This document shows, in pieces, positions 7,392 to 15,344 of a stretch of 64,000 bases of DNA; within the stretch, counting starts at the first letter, position 1; each line of letters opens with the position of its first letter. The notes under the pieces are model-generated. The model saw only the letters and a program-made list of their open reading frames with translations, did not search any database and was not told the origin of the DNA. The DNA is taken from assembly GCA_910589385.1 (NCBI GenBank), contig CAJUTU010000018.1, positions 1 to 64,000 of the forward strand. The letters are read 5' to 3'. This stretch comes from an uncultured Lachnospiraceae bacterium (lineage in GTDB: Bacteria > Bacillota > Clostridia > Lachnospirales > Lachnospiraceae). The position numbers and the translations under genes were made by a program.

Positions 7392-9215
7392 CTATATATG
7401 AAAATTTTTTCCCATCTCTTCTTTCAGTTCTCTCCCTTTAAATAACACCAGCCCGGCCAGGAACAGTACACAGAATCCCGCCCCAAGAAGGCTTGGCAGC
7501 TTCAAAGTCACAGTGCCTGCCAAAACCAGTATCATCGGAAGCAGGGCGCCATACCCTGCTGCCATGACCAAATAAATCATATAATCCCGTACCGTATATT
7601 TCTGCATATAAGATATCACTACCATGGAAAATAAAACTCCGATACTCAGCATAGGAAGTACAAAATCTACCGCCCACCCATGCCAGCCGGTCAGCACATC
7701 CCAGATGATACACCCCACTGTCACCAATATCAATTGCCACATCGTATTTTTTAGCAAATTATGCCGCTTGAAAAATCCAATCGTAGATGCCAGCCACATA
7801 CTGGCAATACCGCCCGCAGTAAACAGCGTCCATGGGACTTCCGGGCGGTGGTTAAAATGCAGGGAAAACATCAAAATGACTGCTGCCAGACATAACAGGC
7901 AAAAGCACTTGTATACTTTCATTTCCAGTTCTCCGGGCACATCCGGCTCTGGGAAATCCGGCTCCACCCGCTCAGAATGGATTCCCTGTTCCCGCAGGAT
8001 CCTGTAAAAATTGCGCTGGATATTTTCCGTATCAAACCGCGAGGTAAATCCAAGCGACAGCTTGTCCTCAAAAGAGCAGATACACAGCTCCATCTTCGGC
8101 GTGCTTGTATAAATCCCAAAACGGTCAATATAAGCCGCATACTCCTCTGGCATATTCACCGCGCTCATATTTGAAAAGACAGCCGTCACATTCTTTTCCG
8201 CGATTTTTGCTCCTGCCTGGATGCAGAGGTTTTTTAGGTCCAGCGGTGCCAGACGCAGGACCGGGTTCATCTCCAGCGCAAGCAGTTCGCTCATATGCGT
8301 CTCCATCTTTTCCTTCGTCAGTTCCTGTTTGAAATATTGCTGTACCTGTCCCAGTACATCCTCAAAGGACGCGTCCTTTCCTTGAAAATCATATCCCGGC
8401 TCAATCCATCCGAAAAAGTTCAGCATAGAATCTGAAGGGAAAAATTTCCGCAGGTTCACCGGAACCATGAGTACCACCGGGCGCTTTTCCTGCTGCCGTG
8501 TCATCTCCTCATGGATGGCGCACAACAGCGCAGCAGTCAAAAATACCGTCATCGATACGCCGAGCCTGCGCGAATGCTCCAGTACTTCTTTTACCGACAA
8601 TACCCTCTCGTCCACCCGGAGCCGCCCGTTTTCTTTGTGTACCTTTTTCAACTGATATGCCGATGCTTTCCGGTTCTTCGGTTTCCGTGCCTCTTTGGAA
8701 TAATATTTTACAAAGCTGTCATTCTCCTGATCCTGGATGGTCATATCCTCCGGATGAAGAAAAACATCCTCTAATCCCTCTTTCCCATGGGCCAGATACA
8801 GATAATCCTTCACCAGCTCTTTCAGAAATGCAGTAGCGCCCGTTCCATCCGTCAAGACATGGAACACTTCAAAGTTAATCCGCTTTTTATAATAAGACAC
8901 CTCAAATAAAAGCGACTTCTTGTCCCGGATATACAGCCGGCTGCACGGCTCCCTGTATTCCTCCTTGACTTCCGGATGAAGATTGCTTTTTTCCAGATAA
9001 TGCCAGAACACCCCTTTACGGAGCACGGAAAGAAATAACGGGTATGTCTCTAAAGCGCGTTCCAACGCTTGCTGTAAAAGCTCCGGCCTCACCTCTTCTT
9101 TCAGTTCACAATAAAACCGGAACACTCTTGTATTCTGTTTATTGCTCGCCGCTGAAAACAGCTTCGCCGCGTTGTCCAAACGCCGCCAGTGTACCCATTT
9201 CTGCTTCACTGACAT
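7392..9215 (-). CDS. Condensation-type acyltransferase with C-terminal membrane domain
   Basis: A 607-residue, two-part protein. Residues ~1-420 look like the chloramphenicol-acetyltransferase/condensation fold: EVFHVLTDGTGA near residue 113 matches the active-site region HHxxxDG with the second His kept, and later VPVNLRKFFPS resembles the LVPVNLR motif. Residues ~430-600 form about six hydrophobic segments, like the DUF6320-type domain found on predicted alcohol acetyltransferases of Clostridia. The GTG at 9209 has better spacing from GGGGG than the ATG at 9215, so the start is uncertain by two codons. It overlaps the preceding esterase gene by 77 bases, which suggests coupled expression. 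The substrate is unknown. Confidence 0.75.
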   Translation of the reverse strand: MSVKQKWVHWRRLDNAAKLFSAASNKQNTRVFRFYCELKEEVRPELLQQALERALETYPLFLSVLRKGVFWHYLEKSNLHPEVKEEYREPCSRLYIRDKKSLLFEVSYYKKRINFEVFHVLTDGTGATAFLKELVKDYLYLAHGKEGLEDVFLHPEDMTIQDQENDSFVKYYSKEARKPKNRKASAYQLKKVHKENGRLRVDERVLSVKEVLEHSRRLGVSMTVFLTAALLCAIHEEMTRQQEKRPVVLMVPVNLRKFFPSDSMLNFFGWIEPGYDFQGKDASFEDVLGQVQQYFKQELTKEKMETHMSELLALEMNPVLRLAPLDLKNLCIQAGAKIAEKNVTAVFSNMSAVNMPEEYAAYIDRFGIYTSTPKMELCICSFEDKLSLGFTSRFDTENIQRNFYRILREQGIHSERVEPDFPEPDVPGELEMKVYKCFCLLCLAAVILMFSLHFNHRPEVPWTLFTAGGIASMWLASTIGFFKRHNLLKNTMWQLILVTVGCIIWDVLTGWHGWAVDFVLPMLSIGVLFSMVVISYMQKYTVRDYMIYLVMAAGYGALLPMILVLAGTVTLKLPSLLGAGFCVLFLAGLVLFKGRELKEEMGKNFHI

Positions 9216-10140
9216 TCCCCCTTAAAAATTCGTTGATATATCGGAAACTCTCCTGCACATGGAGATTTTTGATCCCAAGCGCAAAAAATCCATGCAATGC
9301 ACCTTCAATACGTTTCACCCAAACCTGGTTCCCGGCTTCTGCAAGCTTTCTTCCATATGCCTCCCCTTCATCCCTCAAAGGGTCATACTCAGCCGTAAGA
9401 ATTAAGGTATCGGGCTGGTTCTGCAGATTCTTCGCCAGATAAGGCGCAAAATACGGATTCTGCATGTCCGCTTCACTTCCTGCATACAGATCCTGATAAT
9501 CCCGCATCTTCCCTGCTGTCAGAAGATAGTCCGTTCCATTCTCCTTTACGGATGCAAACGGAGAATTTTCCGAATAATCATTATAGGTAGCCGGATAGAT
9601 CAGGATCTGCCGCTTCGGAAGAAACTCTCCCCGATCCCTTGCCAGCAGTGACAAGGCCGCCGCCAGATTGCCGCCTGCACTGTCCCCGATCAATGTAATA
9701 TTATTTGGATCCACATTCAGCAGGAACTGCTTTGAAAAAATGGCTTTTGCCGCCGCATAGCAGTCCTCCAGGCCTGCCGGGAATTTATGCTCCGGCGCCA
9801 GACGGTATTCCACTGCCACCACAAATTGGTTCGTGGCGCCGGCAAGGCGGGCGCAGATCCTCTCATAATTGTCAATGCTCTCCGTCACCCATCCGCCGCC
9901 GTGCAAAAACAGCAGCACCTTTCCAAATCCGGTCTGATTCTTTTCATAAGCCTTTTCATTCGGGAAAAATATCCGCACCGGAACTTCATAGTCCTGATTG
10001 TAGATTTTCTGGTCTATCTTCCTGTAAAATATTTTCATCGGATCCAGCTTTTTTAAATCTGCCAGATGCCGGGAAGCTTCCACCTCAACCCCGTCAAAAG
10101 ACAGCGCCTTTAATATCATTTTTGCCGCATTATTGATCAA
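9139..10140 (-). CDS. Alpha/beta hydrolase, HSL-type esterase
   Basis: A 333-residue esterase/lipase of the hormone-sensitive-lipase group. It has the oxyanion motif HGGGW, the nucleophile elbow GDSAGGN, the acid in AEYDPLRDEG and the catalytic His in GALHGF. It starts at a TTG (10140) preceded by GAGAGG, and no signal peptide is seen, so it is likely cytoplasmic. It is first in a minus-strand operon with the acyltransferase-like gene and then pyrF. An esterase next to a predicted O-acyltransferase suggests an ester-turnover pair, but that is inference only. Confidence 0.88.
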   Translation of the reverse strand: MINNAAKMILKALSFDGVEVEASRHLADLKKLDPMKIFYRKIDQKIYNQDYEVPVRIFFPNEKAYEKNQTGFGKVLLFLHGGGWVTESIDNYERICARLAGATNQFVVAVEYRLAPEHKFPAGLEDCYAAAKAIFSKQFLLNVDPNNITLIGDSAGGNLAAALSLLARDRGEFLPKRQILIYPATYNDYSENSPFASVKENGTDYLLTAGKMRDYQDLYAGSEADMQNPYFAPYLAKNLQNQPDTLILTAEYDPLRDEGEAYGRKLAEAGNQVWVKRIEGALHGFFALGIKNLHVQESFRYINEFLRGNVSEAEMGTLAAFGQRGEAVFSGEQ

Positions 10141-10221
10141 ACTATACCTCTCTATTCTGAATCACATGCAGAAAAACTGTCACTGACAGCTTCTTACACA
10201 TATTGTAGTATCGTCTTCCCT

Positions 10222-10250
10222 ATTATAACGGGAATTCCATATCCTGTAAA
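10222..10250 (-). promoter_or_regulatory. Promoter of the esterase-acyltransferase-pyrF operon
   Basis: On the minus strand TTTACA (10245-10250), 17 bases, TATAAT (10222-10227). It lies ~85 bases before the esterase start and is the only good promoter seen upstream of pyrF. Confidence 0.75.
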
Positions 10251-10263
10251 GCGATATTGCAAA

Positions 10264-10311
10264 ACAAGAAAAAGCACCGTGGAAAAGATATAAGATCTTT
10301 TCCAACGATGC
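10264..10311 (-). terminator. Terminator of the lanthipeptide/lipoprotein operon
   Basis: On the minus strand GCATCGTTGGAAAAGAT pairs with ATCTTTTCCACGGTGC (allowing G-U), and TTTTTCTTG follows. It lies ~50 bases after the last lipoprotein gene. Confidence 0.8.
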
Positions 10312-10360
10312 ATTTTCTGATAACTTTGTTTTCTTATCCATATTGTTCTGTGCTTATGTT

Positions 10361-11008
10361 TTAGAGCAATACTATATTTTCAAAGGTATATTTCTCCAAA
10401 ACAGTATATATTGCGCTATTATTTTTTGGAATATAATATTGCTCCGGTTCATCCGCCCCCAAAAGTGTTATAATAAAAAATTTATTTGACTTTTTGCCTG
10501 CATCTGTGATTTTACTTTCTTCAAGCGCATTCAATATTTCAAAAATTTTTTTATAATCATTGTTTGCTTCCAGATATATATAGCTTTGCTTTTCTGATGA
10601 TTCTAATATAATATTTGTGTCGTTTGCCCTCATGGCATTTCTATAGATATATCCCCAAGAACTTTCTTTTCTTATGTAAAATTCTTCTGTTAAACTTTTC
10701 GCATTTGCATATACTTCAATTTTAAATGTTTCATCCAGATGTTCCGGCGCTTTTTGATCAGCCTCATTTAATGTGATTTTGTATAACTTCTGTATAAATT
10801 CTTTGTCAAAAACATTTAAAAACTGTATTTCCGCATTCTGCTCTATGTCTATGACTTTCATTGCATATGGAGCATAATTTCCGTCTGTAACTACAACTTC
10901 ATGAAAGCATCCTTTTTCTTGAGCATTCTTTTTTTCACATCCGCTTAACATGAATATGACTATAACAAAAATCAATAGAAATGCCTCTATTTTCTTTGAC
11001 AATATCAT
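10361..11008 (-). CDS. Putative lipoprotein (second of pair)
   Basis: A secreted lipoprotein of ~215 residues. It has a basic N-terminus (SKK), a hydrophobic stretch (FLLIFVIVIFML) and the lipobox LSGC, with the Cys as lipidation site. The mature part is charged, predicted alpha/beta, with no family I recognise. The start is uncertain: two adjacent ATGs (11011, 11008) and a TTG (11002) follow AAAGG. The frame is open for another 30 codons upstream to 11101, but that stretch lacks a ribosome site. It lies behind lanM and the other lipoprotein and ends at the operon terminator. A self-protection (LanI-like) or accessory role is possible from position only. Confidence 0.7.
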   Translation of the reverse strand: MILSKKIEAFLLIFVIVIFMLSGCEKKNAQEKGCFHEVVVTDGNYAPYAMKVIDIEQNAEIQFLNVFDKEFIQKLYKITLNEADQKAPEHLDETFKIEVYANAKSLTEEFYIRKESSWGYIYRNAMRANDTNIILESSEKQSYIYLEANNDYKKIFEILNALEESKITDAGKKSNKFFIITLLGADEPEQYYIPKNNSAIYTVLEKYTFENIVLL

Positions 11009-11101
11009 CATCCTTTCATTTTCACAGACAGCACTTAATAAATCCTCCAGCAGCTCCGGCGGAATAGTCGCAGAATCACCCGAAGGTTGAGCTGGATACA
11101 A

Positions 11102-11812
11102 TTAAGGAACCTCAATCCAAATATCACCTTTATAATTTAATATTTCCAGCTTTACAATTTCTGATAGCCCCGATTCCTTCTCCATATGACTCTGTGCTAT
11201 ATCCAATGCGACACCGTTTGCCGAAATGTCATTCGCAATAAATAATTTTGGGTTTAAATCTGTCAAATCCGTATCAATCTGTACCAGCGTATTAGAGTCT
11301 TTCTCCAAAAAATATTCTTGGGTTACTATTGCTTTCAGTTCCTCTTCTAATCGGAAATTTTTCGAAACATCTACCGTATATTCTGCTGCATACACTTCTA
11401 GCTTACGATTATCCGCATTTTCTTCCCTGTCTAATACAAATTGCAGCTTTTCACCATAACCGTACGGATATTCGCGGCTCATTTTTACATCGTGCCACTC
11501 ATTATTAGAATTCATTTTCGCATCAACAACTTTTCCATTTCCGCTGAGATACATCTCATCCCATAAAGATTGTCCCGATGATTCTACTATTTTTCTGTAC
11601 TCCTTATAGGGAGAATATATAATTTTCCCTTCTGTAACTATTGAAAAAAATTCTGTATCTCCATGAAAATATATATCCACTTTGCGGTACTCATAGTCAG
11701 CTTCAAAAAACTCGGATACAACACTTTCAATGCTCTTTTCCTGAGATACACTGTGACAGCCAGTACATACCAAAACCATAAATGCCATGCTAATAAACAT
11801 TGTTTTTCTCAT
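11102..11812 (-). CDS. Putative lipoprotein (first of pair), candidate immunity protein
   Basis: A 236-residue lipoprotein starting at the ATG at 11812 with GGGGG eight bases ahead. It has MRKTMFISMAFMVLV followed by the lipobox CTGC. The mature domain has many aromatic and acidic residues (FFEADYEYRKVDIYFHGD); no known family is recognised. A degenerate copy of the operon's regulatory repeat (TGTCCGTAATCGGT, 11904-11917) lies ~95 bases upstream, so it may have its own LytTR-controlled start as well as read-through from lanM. Lipoproteins encoded behind a lanthipeptide synthetase often give self-immunity, but this is inference. Confidence 0.7.
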   Translation of the reverse strand: MRKTMFISMAFMVLVCTGCHSVSQEKSIESVVSEFFEADYEYRKVDIYFHGDTEFFSIVTEGKIIYSPYKEYRKIVESSGQSLWDEMYLSGNGKVVDAKMNSNNEWHDVKMSREYPYGYGEKLQFVLDREENADNRKLEVYAAEYTVDVSKNFRLEEELKAIVTQEYFLEKDSNTLVQIDTDLTDLNPKLFIANDISANGVALDIAQSHMEKESGLSEIVKLEILNYKGDIWIEVP

Positions 11813-11903
11813 CTGGATATCCCCCAAATATAAGCCTTTTCCATTTTTCAAAAGTAGCAGCCTCTACAAAAACTATTCCATATTATTTCCACTTTTATAC
11901 AAA

Positions 11904-11917
11904 TGTCCGTAATCGGT
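11904..11917 (-). promoter_or_regulatory. Third copy of the LytTR-type repeat, before the lipoproteins
   Basis: TGTCCGTAATCGGT matches 13 of 14 bases of the duplicated repeat at 18423-18458. It lies between lanM and the first lipoprotein gene, oriented the same way relative to transcription. Only a weak second half-site is seen about 21 bp further upstream. Confidence 0.6.
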
Positions 11918-11950
11918 AAACACAATGACAAACCGCAGCGGCCCGCATCA

Positions 11951-14900
11951 TCACAACTCCAATATATCCGGCAATCTCTCATCAATTTCTTTTAGCAGGT
12001 AATACCCAATCCCTGCCAGCCCGTTCATGAATCCCGGTGAATGGTATTCCTGCGCCAGGAGATCTGGCTCTTCTTTCTCCAGGCGCAGGATCTGTGCATA
12101 AACATCAGACTTTACCCTGTCCATCTTCTGTCCGTCAAGATATCCTTGCAGCTTCTTCAATATCCGGTAGTTTCCAAGCGTCCCGTGGCAGAGACACATC
12201 CCCTGTCTCAGAAAATGTTCCTCCAGCCCCGGAATTGCCTTCTTGATATCCTTTTCCAGGCGTCCCAGGATCCGTCCCACATCTTCCTCTGTTTTCCCAG
12301 GCAGTCTTTCCTCTTCTGCTTTTGACAGCGCTTCTATCGCCAATAATCTGGACAGTGCAGCCCCTCCGGCTCCATGACACCATGACATTTCATGGCTGTC
12401 GGCATGCCCAAACCGCACCGCTTCTTCTCTGAGGTCTTTCCAGTCATGAGATTCTTCTGCGTACAAGCTGTCCTCATAATCCAGGCACTGAAGACATGCC
12501 TCATAGAACCTCCTGTTCCCGGTCTTCTGGTAAAGCCTGGCAAACGCTGTCATTATTCCGCTGTTCCCATGGGCCATGCCGCACAACGGCGCTTCACCCG
12601 GACCAGGCCAGCCGATACCGGATTCCATTTTTTTTGCATGGCTGCACAGAGTATCCCCTGCTGCTTCCGCTGTCTTTAGATATGCTTCATCCCCTGTGAT
12701 ATCATACAGTTTCAGCAAGGTGATGATTCCGCCTGCATTCCCCCCAAGCAGGTCAAAATTTTTATCTTTTTGTATCAGCGGCAGTATGTTCTCTGTATGA
12801 AGCTTCGCAAGCTGCAGATATTGTTCTTCTTTCCCGATCTCATACAGCAAAAGATAAGCAAATACAATAGAAAATTCCCCGTCAAACAGTCCGGTCCTCC
12901 TGAATCCCTCCAATCGTACCTCTGGTGTCTCCTCCGATACCGACAGGTTTTCGGTATATTCTTTTAGCTGTCCCAGCAGCCGCCCTGCCACCTTTTTTCC
13001 GATCCATATCTTTCCCTCTTTGTCCGGTATGCCCTTGCGCATCCTTGCTTTTTCCCTTTCAAGCGCATACAGGAACAAGGCAATCCCGGCTGTCCCTTCG
13101 TAAAAATACTGGCTTACCCTGCGTATCTTACTCCTGGACTGTTCCAGCATATCTATGCTCAGGATCTGCAGTTTCCCGTCTTCGTCCTCGTAGACATTAT
13201 CCAGTATGAGTCCTGCTATCTTTTCACAGATTGAAAGTATTGCGGTATCCGAATATTCCCTGCCCATAGCATCCCTTTGAGAGTCCTTTCTTTTCTGCCC
13301 GGAATTGACCATATCCATCCCGAGTTTTCCCGCGATCGTAACCGACAATCTGATCAGCTTCACCTGAAAATGTTCATCCCTTTGGCTTAACCGTGCAATC
13401 CTGCTCTGTACTGCCTGGCGCGGCGTGGATGCGAAATAGTCCCGGATGCAGATTTTACCTTCGCACATCAGGCGTTTCCCTTTGCTGTAAAAATAAGGGA
13501 TATCGCCGCGGAGCATAGCCTCAGCCTCACATTCGGCCAGACGCTGGTTCCGTGTCTTTCCGATGGCTCCGATCGAATGGAGGAATAATTCCCTGTCTCC
13601 TCCATCTTCCAGCAGATCTGGATGATAAGAACTATTCAGCAATGCCGCGTATTTCATGGTGTCGGATACCACATGACGGCTTTCACAAGTTTCAGCCAGT
13701 TTCAGGATCATGTCTTGAAGTTCCGTATTGCTTTTTACACATTCATATGCTTTTTCAAAACCATGTATCACATCCTCCATGTACTTCCCGGCCTGTACCG
13801 GCTTCCCTTGATATGTTACCCGGTTTTGTGTATGGCCCATGGATCCATAGCGGTATCCGACTTTCATCTGCGAAGTATATGCATCCTGGATAACCGGGAT
13901 CAGCATCCTGCCCTGCTTTCCGCCTTCTCCGCTCAAAGCGCCCACATCATTTCCAATCCCTCTGCCGTCCGGGAGATAAGCCGGCAGTATCCCAGACCTT
14001 AATACTGATTGGAACACCTCGTCCGATTTCACATCCCGCTCCTGTAGATGGATCAATGTTTCCAGATCGATCAGGACCGGATATTCCCCCCGTGCGATCA
14101 TATTTTCACAATGCAGATCCGCAGTGCCGAAAAGATATGCAAGGAATATCTGCATTCCGGCCCTCTCGTAGAATCTTTTTATCCCTTCTTCATCCGTGCA
14201 CTCCTGGGAGGAGATCTTCTCCTCCCAGCCATAATCCGGACGGCTGATGATCTTAAGGCCCATATGAACGTCCCACAGGGAATACTTTTCGCTGATCCTT
14301 TTTAACAGATTCTGGAATATCATCTCATTTTCCAGAGAATGCGGCTTGTAGAACACTTCCGCCGTCCCATCCAGATATACACACGCCGCGCTTCTCCCAT
14401 GGCCATGTACATCCCCTTGCATGCAGCGGATGCTGCGAAGCCCGGTAACAGACCTTCCTCCCAAAAGCTGCGTTCCTATGGCCTCCCGGTCTGCCTCCAG
14501 ATGTTCCATGATCTCACAGAAATAGTCCACGCACTGCTCCATTTGTTCTTCCATGATCCGGAATAATAATGGATACCGTTCATAGAGTCCGTATAGATAG
14601 GATGTATCACTTAAATACCTGCACAGGAAATCCTGGTATTCTTCTGCACCATCATTTCCGCAAAGCCCTCCGTCTGCTTTCAATTGGCGCATCTCCAGAA
14701 TTAAGGTCCTGACAGAAACTTTCTGCAGGCGTTCCAGGGCATACCGTACAAGATCCTTCTCAACCTGCCCAGAACACGAAATCCTGCCTTTTCCTTTTCT
14801 CTGCCTGAATCTCAACAGCCCCTCCTGCAGGATCCCCTGATAAAAGGGTGCAAACATTGGATGTAATTCTTCAAGTATACCTTTCAGATATCCCGTCTCC

Positions 14901-15139
14901 CTGACGGGCATTATATCCTGTGTTTCTATCCTCAGATTTTTCTGTCCTGGAACGGTAAACGGCACACCGTCTAAATGGAATCTTATTTTTTCATTTTCCC
15001 CGGCTATCTGTGAAAGCTTTTCTTTTCCTAAAATACTCTCCCAGTATTGGATTTTTCCAGACATGTTTTCAGATGTCCCGCCCTGCGTGTCTGTAAAATA
15101 TTCTCGTTCTTTTAAATATGAGCCTTTTTGAACCATCAT
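11951..15139 (-). CDS. lanM: Class II lanthipeptide synthetase LanM
   Basis: A protein of ~1062 residues, the usual length for LanM, which dehydrates Ser/Thr in a precursor peptide and closes thioether rings with Cys. The N-terminal dehydratase half shows the kinase-like signatures VFYKPHS, DLHCENMI and LIDLETLI. The C-terminal LanC-like cyclase carries the zinc ligands in SWCHGAGGA and CLCHGTLGN (Cys ~921, Cys ~984 and His ~985 from this start), and GXXG repeats such as LLGGNAGGI. The start was set at the ATG at 15139, nine bases after AAGGGA; a TTG at 15148 is in frame. It begins 23 bases after the precursor gene. No LanT, LanFEG or LanP gene is near. The substrate is inferred to be the 50-aa peptide upstream. 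Confidence 0.96.
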   Translation of the reverse strand: MMVQKGSYLKEREYFTDTQGGTSENMSGKIQYWESILGKEKLSQIAGENEKIRFHLDGVPFTVPGQKNLRIETQDIMPVRETGYLKGILEELHPMFAPFYQGILQEGLLRFRQRKGKGRISCSGQVEKDLVRYALERLQKVSVRTLILEMRQLKADGGLCGNDGAEEYQDFLCRYLSDTSYLYGLYERYPLLFRIMEEQMEQCVDYFCEIMEHLEADREAIGTQLLGGRSVTGLRSIRCMQGDVHGHGRSAACVYLDGTAEVFYKPHSLENEMIFQNLLKRISEKYSLWDVHMGLKIISRPDYGWEEKISSQECTDEEGIKRFYERAGMQIFLAYLFGTADLHCENMIARGEYPVLIDLETLIHLQERDVKSDEVFQSVLRSGILPAYLPDGRGIGNDVGALSGEGGKQGRMLIPVIQDAYTSQMKVGYRYGSMGHTQNRVTYQGKPVQAGKYMEDVIHGFEKAYECVKSNTELQDMILKLAETCESRHVVSDTMKYAALLNSSYHPDLLEDGGDRELFLHSIGAIGKTRNQRLAECEAEAMLRGDIPYFYSKGKRLMCEGKICIRDYFASTPRQAVQSRIARLSQRDEHFQVKLIRLSVTIAGKLGMDMVNSGQKRKDSQRDAMGREYSDTAILSICEKIAGLILDNVYEDEDGKLQILSIDMLEQSRSKIRRVSQYFYEGTAGIALFLYALEREKARMRKGIPDKEGKIWIGKKVAGRLLGQLKEYTENLSVSEETPEVRLEGFRRTGLFDGEFSIVFAYLLLYEIGKEEQYLQLAKLHTENILPLIQKDKNFDLLGGNAGGIITLLKLYDITGDEAYLKTAEAAGDTLCSHAKKMESGIGWPGPGEAPLCGMAHGNSGIMTAFARLYQKTGNRRFYEACLQCLDYEDSLYAEESHDWKDLREEAVRFGHADSHEMSWCHGAGGAALSRLLAIEALSKAEEERLPGKTEEDVGRILGRLEKDIKKAIPGLEEHFLRQGMCLCHGTLGNYRILKKLQGYLDGQKMDRVKSDVYAQILRLEKEEPDLLAQEYHSPGFMNGLAGIGYYLLKEIDERLPDILEL

Positions 15140-15162
15140 CCATCCCAATCCCTTACATCACA

Positions 15163-15315
15163 TCAACAGCAGAGGATCGTATAAATCTCACAGCAGTCTA
15201 CCGTAAAAGAAAAGATTTCCTCCGCTGCCTTTTCATGTTCATATGCCTTGTCAATTTCCTGAAATTCTGCTCTCAAGTCACCGATAAATTCTGTTCTATG
15301 TGTCTTATTTTTCAT
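15163..15315 (-). CDS. lanA: Lanthipeptide precursor peptide (50 aa), previously easy to miss
   Basis: A 50-codon ORF starting at the ATG at 15315 with an ideal ribosome site (GGAGG, 8-base spacing), between the kinase gene and lanM. The first ~33 residues are charged and helical, rich in Glu/Lys, as expected of a LanM leader. The C-terminus is FTVDCCEIYTILCC: two copies of an aromatic-T-x-x-C-C unit, supplying two Thr (plus Ser36) and four Cys for (methyl)lanthionine rings. There is no Gly-Gly or Gly-Ala cleavage motif; the leader/core border is probably around AAEE-IF or later. Position, composition and Cys-rich end make the precursor assignment strong; the mature structure is unknown. Confidence 0.88.
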   Translation of the reverse strand: MKNKTHRTEFIGDLRAEFQEIDKAYEHEKAAEEIFSFTVDCCEIYTILCC

Positions 15316-15344
15316 TTTTCTTTCCTCCGATTTCTTTTATATTC

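Noticed and set aside
11012..11101. 30-codon upstream extension of the second lipoprotein
   Set aside because: The extension would bury the signal peptide and has no ribosome site; the lipobox demands a start near 11008.
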